A DNA stretch of 64,000 nt from Cryoendolithus antarcticus (Eukaryota > Ascomycota > Dothideomycetes > Cladosporiales > Cladosporiaceae), in assembly GCA_002077065.1 (NCBI GenBank), contig NAJO01000021.1, forward strand, positions 310,001-374,000, read 5' to 3'. Shown here in pieces: positions 49,026-59,596 of this stretch. A program made the position numbers and the translations under genes. Each line of letters begins with the position of its first letter. The first letter of the stretch is position 1. The notes under the pieces are model-generated. The model worked only from the letters and a program-made list of their open reading frames with translations. It was not told where the DNA came from and searched no databases.

Positions 49026-51894
49026 ATGCACATCCTCTTCCTTAGCAGCGCTCTTGTAGCGAGTGCCGCCGCTTCACCTTTCGGTGCTTGGAAGCCCATT
49101 TGGAACTTCGGCCACCACAAACCGCCAGGATGGTACGTAGATCCTTCGAATCTGGTCCTCCCAAAAATCCCGACCCCTCTTGAATACACAGACCAGCACT
49201 CCAACGGCAGGGAGTGCAAGATCTACAACCTAGGAGAAACCGTCCCATCTGCTGAGGTCGCCACAATCATGACGGCGACCTCCTACCAGCAAGCCAAGCG
49301 ACATAATCATGTCCCAGCTACATCGCCAGCAACGTGCCCAACGGGACAGAGATCTCGAGACGCAGACCTGTTACCACTTCAGTAAGCTAACGACTCTGTA
49401 GGCAGAAGCCCTCAGTCTACACGCCTGCCTACCCCAAACCAGCATGGTCAGGGCACTCATGGGTACCTGAATCTTCTTATCACCCTGGCTCGACGTCGCC
49501 ACCAGCCGGCACACCGACAGCTACCGTTACTAGCGCTTCCGTTACTTCGGCCACTTTGTCCGCCACTTCGGGTGCAGGCAATGGCACGACTTCGCTTGCG
49601 GCCTGTGGCCGAGTCTCGTCACTAGTTGCTGCTTCGCGTGCTACAGGGACAGTGGCTGTACCTACAGTGAGCAATCCTACAAGCGGAGATCCCCCGAACC
49701 TCAGTACTGATACCGGCACAGGTCCCAGCGTCACTCGCATACGAGTGCGTAACCAGCATCCCGTTCAACAGCTCCGCAGCAGTCGCCTTAATGGACTCTC
49801 TTCGCCCGTATCTCAACTGGCAAACAACGATCGAGTATCTCAAGTCGCCTCCAGCTGAGTACGCTGCCAAAGTACAAGGACCATATGACTTTTACGCGAA
49901 CTTCGATCGAATCTACGAGTCTGCCAAAGCCAACGCCTACCCATACGAGTACGCATTTGGCTTTGACGTCTACGAGCTATTTCAAGTCGCGCATGATGGT
50001 CACTTTGTATACTATCCTGACAGCGTGACCGCTGTATTCTCCTTTGGCCGACGAACACCACTGGTATCCGTCTCTGTCGATGGTGTCGCGATTCCCGAAG
50101 TATATGCGTACTCAGATGTACTTGCCTCAAGCTTCGGCAACATCACCTACACACCATCACCGCTGGTCGAGATCAACGATCAGAACAGCACTGACTTCCT
50201 GCTCAATTGGTCGCAGTATGGCAGTCTGCAGGATCGCGATGCGTTATGGAACAACCTGTTCTATACGCTCGCACAAGTCTCGCTTGGATCTGGTGGTACC
50301 GGCACTGGCACGTTCTCAGGTGGTGGGCGAGGTGCTCGTGTCTACCCTGGGCCAAATACCAAGCTCACGTTCGCCAACGGCACCAGCGTGACCACTGAGA
50401 ACTTCGCACGCGTAATCCTGCCGTCATTTGCTGGCATCAACACGGGCGAGGATATCTATCAGAAGTACTTCATCCCTCCGCCAGGCCAGCCGCAACTTGT
50501 CGAGCAATTCGCCACATCGACATCTTCGTCTTCGTCGATCGTGACGACAACTGCCGCAGCTGCTACCACGATCCCAGCGCCAGGCTATCCATCTCCCATC
50601 ATCCGCGAGAAGGCCAACCTGAACTCCGGCTACTTCCTGGACGGCGAAGGCTACGATGATGTCGCAGTCTTATCAGTCCCATCGTTCGTCGGCACTACCT
50701 CAGACGAGATCCCCTTCCAGTCCGTCAACACCTACCTTATCAACCGTGCTCTCGCCGAGAACAAAACAAAGCTCATCATCGACGTCTCCGCCAACGGCGG
50801 TGGCACTATCCTGCAAGGCTACGACCTCTTCAAGCAACTATTCCCGCACATACTGCCCTATGGCGGCACCCGCTTCCGCGCCCACGAAGCCTTTGATCTC
50901 ATCGGACAGGAAGTAAGCGCCTACTCAGCCCTGGTGCCACGGAGCCTGAGCACGAACCAGACAGTCCAAGACATCGTCAGCTCAGCCTTCAACTACCGCA
51001 CAGACGCAGACATCAATTACGAGCCCTTCGATTCCTGGGCCGAGAAGTTTGGACCTCACGCCTACGGCCCGGAGCCAGACAACTTCACTAGCATCATTCG
51101 CTGGAATCTTAGCGATGTGCTTACGCCTGACAACAGCGGCGGGATCTACGTCAGTGGCTACTTGAACCGCTCGAACATCACTGCCCAGCCTTTTCTGGCA
51201 GAGAATGTGGTCGTGGTGTATGATGGCTACTGCGCGAGTACCTGCACTATCTTCTCCGAACTCATGCGCCAGCAAGCGGGCATCAAGACTATCGCGCTCG
51301 GCGGCCGGCCCAACAGGGACATTATTCAAGCCGTCGGCGGCGTGAAGGGTACGAATGATTTCCCATGGGACTACATCCTCCAGAACGTGGAGTTGCCGTT
51401 CCAGTTGCAGCTTCTACATGACGCGGGCTACTACAACAAGACTGCGCTGGGCGAGTATAGCAATCTGCCGTTCTACCGCGCGACGAATTACGTGGTCAAT
51501 TCGAGGGACGGAATCCGAGAAGGCGATGAGTCAGAAACGCCCTTACAGTTTGTGTATGAGGAGGCGGATTGTAGGATCTACTATACGCCTGCTATGGTTG
51601 TGGATGAGACGGCTGTATGGTACGTGACGATCCCGGGCGCATCGAAGCTGAACCGATGATGCTGACTTCCACAACAGGAAAACCGTCGCTGACACGGCCT
51701 TCAACGGGATTTCACATTGTGTCGCCGGCAGTCTTAGTAGCAATGCTACTGCTAAGCGTAGTGCGCCGATGCACAAGCGTGCTCATGGCGTGAGGAGAGA
51801 CCTCGAGACGGAGGCTCACTTCGCGGCGATTGGGACTGTGTGGACAGGAAGTGATGGGACTACATTAGGCGGAGACAGCTTTATGTACCCATAG
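49026..51894 (+). CDS. secreted peptidase S41-like protein
   Basis: Large fungal secreted protein of the S41/CPAF-like type. A signal peptide is clear (MHILFLSSALVASAAASPFG). Exons 49722-51619 and 51678-51894 are firm. 49402-49666 fits a P/T/S-rich linker ending in ACGRVSSLVAASRATG. The joint between 49026-49333 and 49402 is uncertain (weak GTGCCC donor, good CTAAC branch). If correct, the product has 895 aa. The conserved part begins VPASLAYECVTSIPFNSSAA, then YLNWQTTIEYLKSPP and HDGHFVYYPD. The nucleophile region is DGYCASTCTIFSELM, with the serine near residue 695. Several NxS/T sites suggest glycosylation. A substrate is not known, and some family members may be inactive. Confidence 0.82.
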
Positions 51895-52818
51895 AGCATG
51901 TATGTACTACCGCATGCAGCGAGGCCAGTAGAGTGCCTCTTGCATACACGTGCAGATGGCGTAACAGGCAGTAACACGAGTGTACCTAAGAAGTCCTGCT
52001 ATAAGGCAGAACCAGTTCTGACTGCGGTTCGATGAATGAATTTCCTCGTCCATAACATGGTGTGTGCGCAAGATCTCGCTGTTGCGCTGTCGTCGTATAA
52101 TGATCTTGACTCCTGACGACGTTTTCTAGCAATAACGAACGATGTCATCGCTATCTATCCTAATCCTTCTTTACTGCGTGAGACACTACTCAGAGATTGC
52201 AATAAGACTTGTGCAGACCTTTAGGGTCTTATGTAGAACGTTATGTCGCCATCAATGGCAAGCAGGTGGGCCAAATCTAGATTCGAAGACAAGACATCAC
52301 AAGTTCAAGAACCAAATTTGCAGTCTCCAGATCAAGTAGCACAACAGCGAGTGTGTCCGTATATCTGTAAGTGGTAGATATAAACACCTGAGTGCAAGTT
52401 GCTTATTAGTCAAGGTACAGGCGCTAACATACAGCCGGACGCAAGCTTCTATACGACTACAGAACATCGATGAAGGAGACTTCGGGGGTTTTGCGAAGCC
52501 GTATTGGTGTCTTGAACACAACATCTGACAACTCGACCTGCATCGTAACGCAGACTTCGAATTCGGCAGAGCTGACAGAGGAGAAGCGCAGTGCCGAGGA
52601 ACGTTCCCGAGTTTGTAGTGAAGGAGGCTCGGAGCTGGTGGAAGCTCAGTGGAACACCCATAGTCAACACCGCTTCGGATAGTAGCTAGCCAAACAATGA
52701 CCTCCGGCAGGCTAGATGTGTTGTGCTCTAGCAATCACGTCGCATGCACCGTTAAATTTGTAGCTACGGTAGCATCAGACTCGATAGCCGGCGATTAGGT
52801 CTATGAGCGCTGCGATCG
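51895..52818. other. intergenic region
   Basis: About 0.9 kb between the S41-like gene and the Cys-rich gene. It is relatively AT-rich near 52100-52400. The frame at 52297-52734 minus has no recognisable pattern. Confidence 0.5.
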
Positions 52819-53759
52819 TCAGATCAGGTGGAGTCCAAGATAGCATGCTGTGAGTGCGAACAAGCGCAGACAATACAGAAGACCTGTCGCCATACGATCG
52901 GAGCTGGCCTGCCCGCTCGGAGTCGGAGTAGGACCAGGAACTGTCGTAGTCGGTGCTGGACTGATTCGGCTGGACGATGTTGTTGCCGTGGTTGAATACG
53001 GATGAGAGCTGGCAGTCGTCGTGATGCTTGATGATGGAGTCTACCGATATTCAGCTAACGTCGTGTTGCGGGGAGTATACATACGAGTAAAGAAGCCCAC
53101 ACAGAAGGCGCTTCATTACAGTAGGTGTGACCACTCATCTTTTTAGTCCCGGCAGATAGTCTCAAACAACTGACGTTGCCAATGAAGCTGCATTGGAACT
53201 CCAGTGACAAGACCGAGCTTGCACATCAGGAAGAGCTGACCGAGGTTGTGTCTTGGCCGCTTGTGTATGCATCATAGCATAAGAACCGAGATGTCGACAT
53301 GTCTTTGCAGGCAGAGATCGCCGTGATACATGAACTCGGATAGACCGATTGTGTTATCGAGGTGATCACGGGCGTGGTAAGCTGGTAGTTGATGATTGGT
53401 GTACACGAACTGCTCCAGGTGGACGCAACACTGCTGAAGTCGGTGTCGAGAGCACCGTTCTCGAGATAGAGGCGTTCTTCGTTCTCGCAGCTTGACTCGT
53501 CAGTTCCAGTGAAGTGCTTGAAGCTCCTAGGTAAGTACCCATAGATTGCATCAAGGCAATCTTGTTGACAATAGCAGTTGTAATAATCAGTAGCATCCGA
53601 AGTGGAAGCGTAACTACCACATGAGTTGACGTATGAGTCAAGAGCATGACAGTTCTGGAATGTCGTGATAGGGCTACCGATGGCACAGCTTTTAGGGTCT
53701 TGTGTATGCTGAGCTGCAGCGAGTGCTAACAGCAATGGGAGAGGAGAAAGACGATGCAT
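52819..53759 (-). pseudogene. secreted Cys-rich protein with GPI-type tail, interrupted by in-frame TGA
   Basis: Minus-strand frame beginning with a signal peptide (MHRLSPLPLLLALAAAQ) and a cysteine-rich region (CAIGSP, CGSYASTSDATDYYNCYCQQ, SSCENEE). It meets a TGA at 53226-53228 after 177 codons. The same frame continues with cysteine-rich sequence (CASSVLSLEFQCSFIGNVSC, GHTYCNEAPSVWASLL), a 44-bp intron (53041-53084, GTATGT...TAG), and a second exon. That exon gives a Ser/Thr/Pro stalk (ITTTASSHPYSTTATTSSSR) and a hydrophobic end (MATGLLYCLRLFALTACYLG), as in GPI-anchored wall proteins. With the stop ignored, 297 residues result. Either the allele is broken or two forms exist: a short secreted one, and a long anchored one by stop read-through. 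The family is not named by me. Confidence 0.6.
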
Positions 53760-54072
53760 GATTGTCGACTTGCTTGACGCCGCTGGGTCAAGTCGCTCAT
53801 CATCTACTTATGTAAACCTGCTGCCTTGCAACACCTCCTCCACGTCCGAGGTTGTGCGCTGGTGGCGCAGAGAGTTCCGCTGCAAAGAGCTAGCACGAGG
53901 CTGCGTTGGCATCTAATTGTGCAGAAATGTACAGTCTGATGCCACAGACTACGAGGCTGTGTTGCAGCGTAGCTCGAACCCAGTGCATCTACCGATCGAG
54001 GATATGTAGCTCCTCGTTGCAGCGTTATCCTTCTCTCCTTGTTCGAACTGGAGTGCGATACTTGACGACATC
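53760..54072. other. upstream region of DUF3433-like gene
   Basis: About 0.3 kb. The downstream gene's frame is open here from 53906 onward except for a TAG at 54007-54009, and reads partly protein-like (DATDYEAVLQRSSNPVHLPI). It may be an N-terminal extension of that gene or plain 5' region. Confidence 0.35.
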
Positions 54073-55998
54073 ATGCGAGCCGAAAGCAGTGTCACGAAAG
54101 AGTGGCTGCCATGGAATTTGGAGCTCCCGTGGATGCTAGCAATGCTATTACTGGAGTTCTCGGTCTTCGCCACAATCCTTGCCCTCACTGTTATCTCGCT
54201 CAAGAAGGACGGCTTCGTTCCAGTAGCAGTGACTAAGTCTCGCAACATCCTGGGTCTCGACGCTAATCAGCAACTTCTATAGACGACGCTGTCGGCTGTC
54301 TTCATGGCTCTTGTACGAATCGGATATGGCACGCTCGTTGATGGGACAGCAGATCGAGAACCATATGTCGAGCTTGTACGGCAGTCTCGGAGTGCTAGAG
54401 TTACCGTTTTCCTCGAATACGTTACCTTTCCAATCTTCTATGGCTGGATCAAAGCGCTTGCCAGAGCTCACATTCTGCTTGGAATGGCTATGTTGATCAA
54501 CCTGATCGGCAGTCTCTTGGTAGTGCCGCTCAGCAGCGCTATCTTTGTCCTAACGCCGACGATCGCTCCGAGCCCAGCAATTGTACAAGCAAGTCAAGGA
54601 ACAAATCTGTCTCTATTAGGCTCTTAGGTGAATCTGCAGCCTGCTCTAGACGTCAGCAATGGGTTCCTCGCATACAACGCAAGCAAACCAACATGGATGG
54701 ATGCCGAGAGAAGCTATGATCCGTTCGAGTCCGCAGGTGCAGCAGGTAATTTGACTGCAAGAACATCGGTATACTATACCTCAGCGGACTGCCGGGTGAT
54801 ACCTGTTCAGGACGGCACCATCACCATTGATCCTGCATCTAAGGACTCTGGGAGGGTATGGGTGTCGTACGTGGACCGAGACTGCAACGTCACACAAAAC
54901 CCAGCAGCTGTCAGCCCAGATCGACTCGCGTATGTATATGCATTCTTTCAGCCGTGCGGCGGTGATGTGAGTCCTGTGGACCGACTAGGCTTATTCGCAG
55001 CAACGCACGACGCGTCTGATTCGAACCTGCTTCGGAATACGACCATACTCTCCTGCAAGCCTACTTATTGGAGCGCACTTGCCGATGTAACGGTGTCGTT
55101 GGTTGGAGGCCAGGCTCGGCAGATCCTAGATGTCCCGTCAGGTTTCAACGAGACAGCTCAGCAGTCAACAACGCTTAGATCTCTTGGGAGCGACCTTTCT
55201 CTCTTCGAGTTGTACACGCCATCAGGTCAGCTCAAGAGCAACGCGCTGGGCAATGCTGTCCATGCTTATGCCAGTACCTCAAGTGGAGGCACGGGTTTCG
55301 GCCGATTAGCCTGGTCTGACAGCATGGCAAAGGTTTACAAGACAATATTTGCGGCGACTGCGTTACTCGTGCTTACTGAGGATCTTCCGGCGCTTGGAAT
55401 TCAAAAGGTCAGCTTGCACACTGTCCAGCCGCGTCCGCGCGTGACCTCTCCAACTGTACTTGGCTTCGAGATCTTTATACTGCTTATGATTCTTCACATC
55501 CTCTTACTACTCATATACGTCACGCGGAGCCGTTCGATCCTCACCAGCTGTCCTCACGGACTGTATGGGCGGGAATCCGTCCTGAATCGTGGTGAAGTGG
55601 GCGCGTTGGTGGACGTGATCAAAAGAGATTTTCCAGCAGGAGAGGATCAAGGGAATTTCGCGCAAGGGTATTGCAAGACGATGCAGTGCTGGTACGATGT
55701 CGGGAGTCGAGATGGAAGTGGAGTGCTTCGTGTCAGAGACTCGACCAAAACAGCGGACTCTGCGAACAATATGACAGATTCCCAGCAGGAACCTGGCAAC
55801 GATGTACAGCCGACATCTTTATCGCAGCCGGCAGAGACGGAGGCAGTTTTTGAGAGGGAGCAAGCCGATGATGCTGAGCATGAGGTGCATGGTGAAGAGG
55901 GGGAGGAGCAGCAGCAGCAGAGTCAACATGAGCTTGATGAAGCTCAGCAGCCGTATACAAATGCGAGTCCTCACGCCGAGAAACCAACACCGAGGTGA
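54073..55998 (+). CDS. DUF3433-like multi-span membrane protein with in-frame TAG codons
   Basis: One continuous frame from ATG 54073 to the stop at 55998 reads as a fungal DUF3433-type protein but crosses TAG at 54280-54282 and 54625-54627. Around the first: NQQLL, stop, TTLSAVFMALVRIGYG, then DREPYVELVRQSRSARVTVF and a helix (LINLIGSLLVVPLSSAIFVL). After the second: VNLQPALDVSNGFLAYN, an extracytosolic part with several N-glycosylation sites, a last helix (GFEIFILLMILHILLLLIYV) and a Q/E-rich tail. No frameshift occurs. Either short in-frame introns end at these TAGs (both are preceded by pyrimidines, and GCTAAT lies 17 bp before the first), or the gene is inactivated, or the codons are recoded. 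The function of the family is unknown. Confidence 0.6.
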
Positions 55999-56433
55999 GG
56001 TCCGAAGTCGGTAGACGAGCAGTAGCGTTGAGGGGGAGCGAGCCAATCGGTCAAACCGGCGACGAGGTCTGTGGCGCCGGTGCAGGTACACGGAGGGCGT
56101 ATTGAGGAAGGCACCGTGGACACTCTATTGGTGAGGGCTAGTATAGCAACTGTGTAGAACGAGCGACCAGGTATCTGCAGCGTTCCACGAGTATGATTTT
56201 GAGGTGTAGTAAAGCAATATGAGTCTGTCCGTATTCAACGACCTCCGTAGTGGCTGTCTCGTCGTCCTCGGAGGACATGAGGCTGCGAGTGGACCGCACA
56301 TTCAGGCTTCAACGAGTCTCTTGCTTCCTTTCTCAATGCGATGAAGCTGCGCTCTTACGATGGATCGAGTGCATGCTCCCATGAGAGACCAGTACAAAGC
56401 CAGATGGCAGCCACTGACTTCTGAGAGGAGCAG
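55999..56433. other. convergent intergenic region
   Basis: 435 bp between the stops of the DUF3433-like gene and cyclin H. Nothing recognised beyond 3' ends. Confidence 0.5.
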
Positions 56434-57646
56434 CTAAGCACCGTTGCCAATGGTGAGCCCAGGCCCGAACACGTCCGCCCCTTCTTTCGTTCCCGCTTCA
56501 CGCTCCATCTTCCGCTTCTTTGCTTTCTCGTCATTGACTACCGTCTCACCACCCTTCTTTGCCATGTGACTCTTGATCATGTCCCGCGTACTAGGATCTC
56601 TGCACTTCTCCAGCTGTGCCTCCAGCTTACCGCGTTGCTCCTTCGACAGCAACTGGCCCTCCGAGAAATCAGCCAACATATCCGCACACGCCCGTACGGT
56701 AGCAAGTATCGTCGGCCGAGTAGGCGATTGTAGCGGTAATCGAGACGTGAAGAACCACGATATCAGCGTCGGATCCGCGATCTGCATTGCTGCGAATGCG
56801 ATCTGCGAGGGCGTGTAGAGAAAGTAGACATCTGTGAGCAGTGCAGGTGCATCGAGTAATTCACGTGCAGCAGCGTACGCTGCATCCACTCGATCACGGA
56901 CATGTCTTGCCTCTGCCGTTTTAGGTGGTCGCCACTCTGACCTCGCCTCCACGCCTGGGAAGACCAACATTCGCATCTCATCTTTGGTCTCCGAATTCGG
57001 CAGTCCCTCGGCCATGTTCTGCAGCTCAACGTGGATGCCCTTCAGCCCTCGATTTGGTTGCCGCACGTCCAGCGTGAAACGCAAAGCCTGCATGACCTTA
57101 TACTCTGCTGCCAGGATCTCCGCTGGATTGGATTTGCCCATCTGGTACGCGAAGTCACTAACTTCGACATGCAGAGACTCGGTCTTGTTGGCGAGGTAAA
57201 GACAAGTTTTGTAGATATCTTTTGGAGGGTATGTCAAAGGAGAGTTGGAGAGGTAGAAGCGACGGAGATATTGGACTGCGGTTGCCTACATTGATACCAG
57301 TCAGCTAATGCTGAGACTGATCTGGAAGGGCGTACGATCTGACTTTGACTTGGGCTGGCCATGACAGCATGTCTGTTGAGGCGCGGATGGTCTCGCATGC
57401 TCTTTGTACGAGGAGTAGCTCCTCTTCCAGAGTCAGAAACCCTACATCGTCGCCATCGCTGGCACTCGAGTCTTCTCCGTCGTTCATACGTTGTTGCTGT
57501 ATGCGCTCGACAGCGAGCTCGTGTGTTTTCTTTCGCAATGCAGCCAGACTTTCCGGGGAGAACGACCAGAGTCGGTATTGGGACGACGTGCGGTAGACAG
57601 TGTCCTCGGTCATGGCGCGGACTTCTGGTGGGAGATCAATGGTCAT
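56434..57646 (-). CDS. CCL1: cyclin H homologue of TFIIH (CCL1)
   Basis: Cyclin partner of the Kin28/CDK7 kinase in TFIIH, which phosphorylates the RNA polymerase II CTD. Two exons (57344-57646 and 56434-57285) joined over a 58-bp intron (GTCAGA donor, GCTGAC branch, TAG), 383-384 aa. The start MTIDLPPEVRAMTEDTVYRT leads to SQYRLWSFSPESLAALR, the conserved N-terminal helix of cyclin H. The splice gives PAQVKATAVQYLRRFYLSNS, matching the cyclin box, followed by YPPKDIYKTCLYLANKTE. The second fold covers about 200-310 and the C-terminus is basic (KAKKRKMER). It is divergent from the F-box gene, with only 191 bp between start codons. Confidence 0.93.
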
Positions 57647-57837
57647 TGTGGCGGTCTGCTTTGTTTGTGCATGAGGTTCGATGGTGTCACCAAGTCGTTG
57701 ATACCCTAGAGGCTGCGCATGAGAAGAAGCGGGAGTGAGGTTGGCTTCACATATCACATGGCCCGAGCTTAAAGACATTGTTTGGAAGATGAACTCGAGA
57801 CAGATCTCAGCTCCTTCGAGCAAAAGGTCAACAAGTT

Positions 57838-59310
57838 ATGGCTGGACTTTTGGCACTCCCTGCAGAACTGATCGCAAGTATTTGCCAGTACATTGGAACA
57901 GACGAGATCTTCGCAGTAAGGCGAAGCTGCACGCAGCTCGAGCGATTTGCATTTTCCTATTTTGCCCCAAAGTACTTCCGCAAGAAAGGCTTCCTTGTCC
58001 TCACTCCAAGTCTTGATGCGTTACAATCTATCGCTTCGCACAATGAGCTCCGCACACACGTACAGCACATCTGGCTGAACCCGGACTGCTTCACGTACGA
58101 CACCTGGGAACGATTGTGTCAAGACTACAGGCGGAGTTCACAGGCGAAGGATCAGCGAGTCGTGCAGACGCGAGCCTGGGAGGACTACAAAGACGACAAT
58201 GCTCGACTACTGCACACGTCTGATCTTACTACACGACTGGTCGAGGCTCTTGCCGAGTTCCCTAACCTTCGTACCGTTGGCATGCGTCGAAGTACAGATC
58301 ACTACGCGCATGGCTGCGCTACCGTGCAGCGTGCCACTGATCGAGACGCTCGAATACTCGGACCCATCCCAGAAGACGAGGCGAAGTACTTGTCAGGTCC
58401 AACAAGACTTTTCGAAGCACTTGTCGCCGCAGTAGCGCAGTCCACGGTATCTATTGAGCGGTTCTACACCGACGCAATCGAGTTCGACAACATCCCAGCA
58501 TCTCGACTAGAGGACCAGACACTCTCGTCAGCATTTCAAACATTACTTTACCTCGAAGTCAACGCTGTCAAAGGCTCCTTAGCACCATCGCAACACTACC
58601 ACCGCTCTGCCAGCCACTACTCCGATGGACGCTACCCAGGCAGTGTACTGGTGCAGCTACTATCACATGCGCCCAAGCTTCGCGAGCTGGGCCTACAGAT
58701 CTTCCCCAACAACAAGCAGTCCTACCACGTCGCTCCAACGTGGAACAGATCGCAGAGCTGGCGTGTCAGCTACCCGTACCTCGCGATGAGAACCGTAGCT
58801 GAGACCGTCCAGTTGAAAAAGCTGCGTCGACTGAAGCTCGAGAAGCTCACAATGCAGTCCAGCATGCTCGTTGATTTGTTGTCACCTGCGGCTGCTACAC
58901 TGCGAAGCCTCAAGCTTCGCGACATCCGCCTTATACCCTGGAGGCAAGGACCAGACGGGAGTACTGTCTTAGACGGAGTTGAGAAACCCTGGCGAACCGT
59001 CTTCGTGTTTCTGGCCACATCCTGTCCCTCCCTATCTTTCCTGCTGCTGCATCGCATACTTCACGACTCGGGCGTCATCAGGTTCGTTCCCGGGGCCCCG
59101 GGCTCCGCGATTACTGTGGGGGACCCTCCTGGCAGGGAAGGTATACCTTTCGCCATGCACGATACTGTCACTGTCACGGCTAGTGGTCTTGATGAAGTAC
59201 AAGGACGTGTGCGGCAGCTTGTGGACGCGCACTGGTATGGTGACTATGTTGTGTGCCATTCGCTGGATGATAAAGCGTGGCATACAGATACCTCTGACGA
59301 AGACTGGTGA
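57838..59310 (+). CDS. F-box protein with leucine-rich-type repeats
   Basis: Single exon, 490 aa. An N-terminal F-box (about 4-45: LLALPAELIASICQYIGTDE then VRRSCTQLERFAF) should dock to Skp1 in an SCF ligase. The rest has irregular leucine-rich motifs (LRELGLQIFPN, KKLRRLKLEKLTMQSSMLVD, ATLRSLKLRDIRLIPW), of the kind found in fungal F-box/LRR substrate adaptors. The target is unknown. The tail is acidic (DTSDEDW). It is unrelated in detail to the F-box relic at 5.3-6.4 kb. It shares a 191-bp promoter with cyclin H. Confidence 0.88.
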   Translation: MAGLLALPAELIASICQYIGTDEIFAVRRSCTQLERFAFSYFAPKYFRKKGFLVLTPSLDALQSIASHNELRTHVQHIWLNPDCFTYDTWERLCQDYRRSSQAKDQRVVQTRAWEDYKDDNARLLHTSDLTTRLVEALAEFPNLRTVGMRRSTDHYAHGCATVQRATDRDARILGPIPEDEAKYLSGPTRLFEALVAAVAQSTVSIERFYTDAIEFDNIPASRLEDQTLSSAFQTLLYLEVNAVKGSLAPSQHYHRSASHYSDGRYPGSVLVQLLSHAPKLRELGLQIFPNNKQSYHVAPTWNRSQSWRVSYPYLAMRTVAETVQLKKLRRLKLEKLTMQSSMLVDLLSPAAATLRSLKLRDIRLIPWRQGPDGSTVLDGVEKPWRTVFVFLATSCPSLSFLLLHRILHDSGVIRFVPGAPGSAITVGDPPGREGIPFAMHDTVTVTASGLDEVQGRVRQLVDAHWYGDYVVCHSLDDKAWHTDTSDEDW

Positions 59311-59596
59311 ACCAATGACCATCTTTCTCCGACCCTTGTCACTATTGCCACACTTATCATGCTCAGCGGTGCTTTTGCCAACGCTCATGCTGCTTTCCAA
59401 AAGTCAGTGGACGCGCACAGAGGCCTTCCGCGAGTGCATGGCATAGTGCGCTGTGGGTGTGCGAAGTTTGAAGATCTGATGGTTTCGGGGCTCTCACTGC
59501 CATACTCCTTAGACATTGACTATCGCAGCTATCCTTATCGGTGCACTAGAAGCCTTCGACTCCCCAAGAGAAGAGCCGTGCTTCTGCATTGCGCTA
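59311..59596. other. convergent intergenic region
   Basis: 286 bp between the stops of the F-box/LRR gene and the WHIM gene. Nothing recognised. Confidence 0.4.

Noticed and set aside
53906..54139. 77-codon plus frame before the DUF3433-like gene
   Set aside because: Different frame from the membrane protein and no family features.
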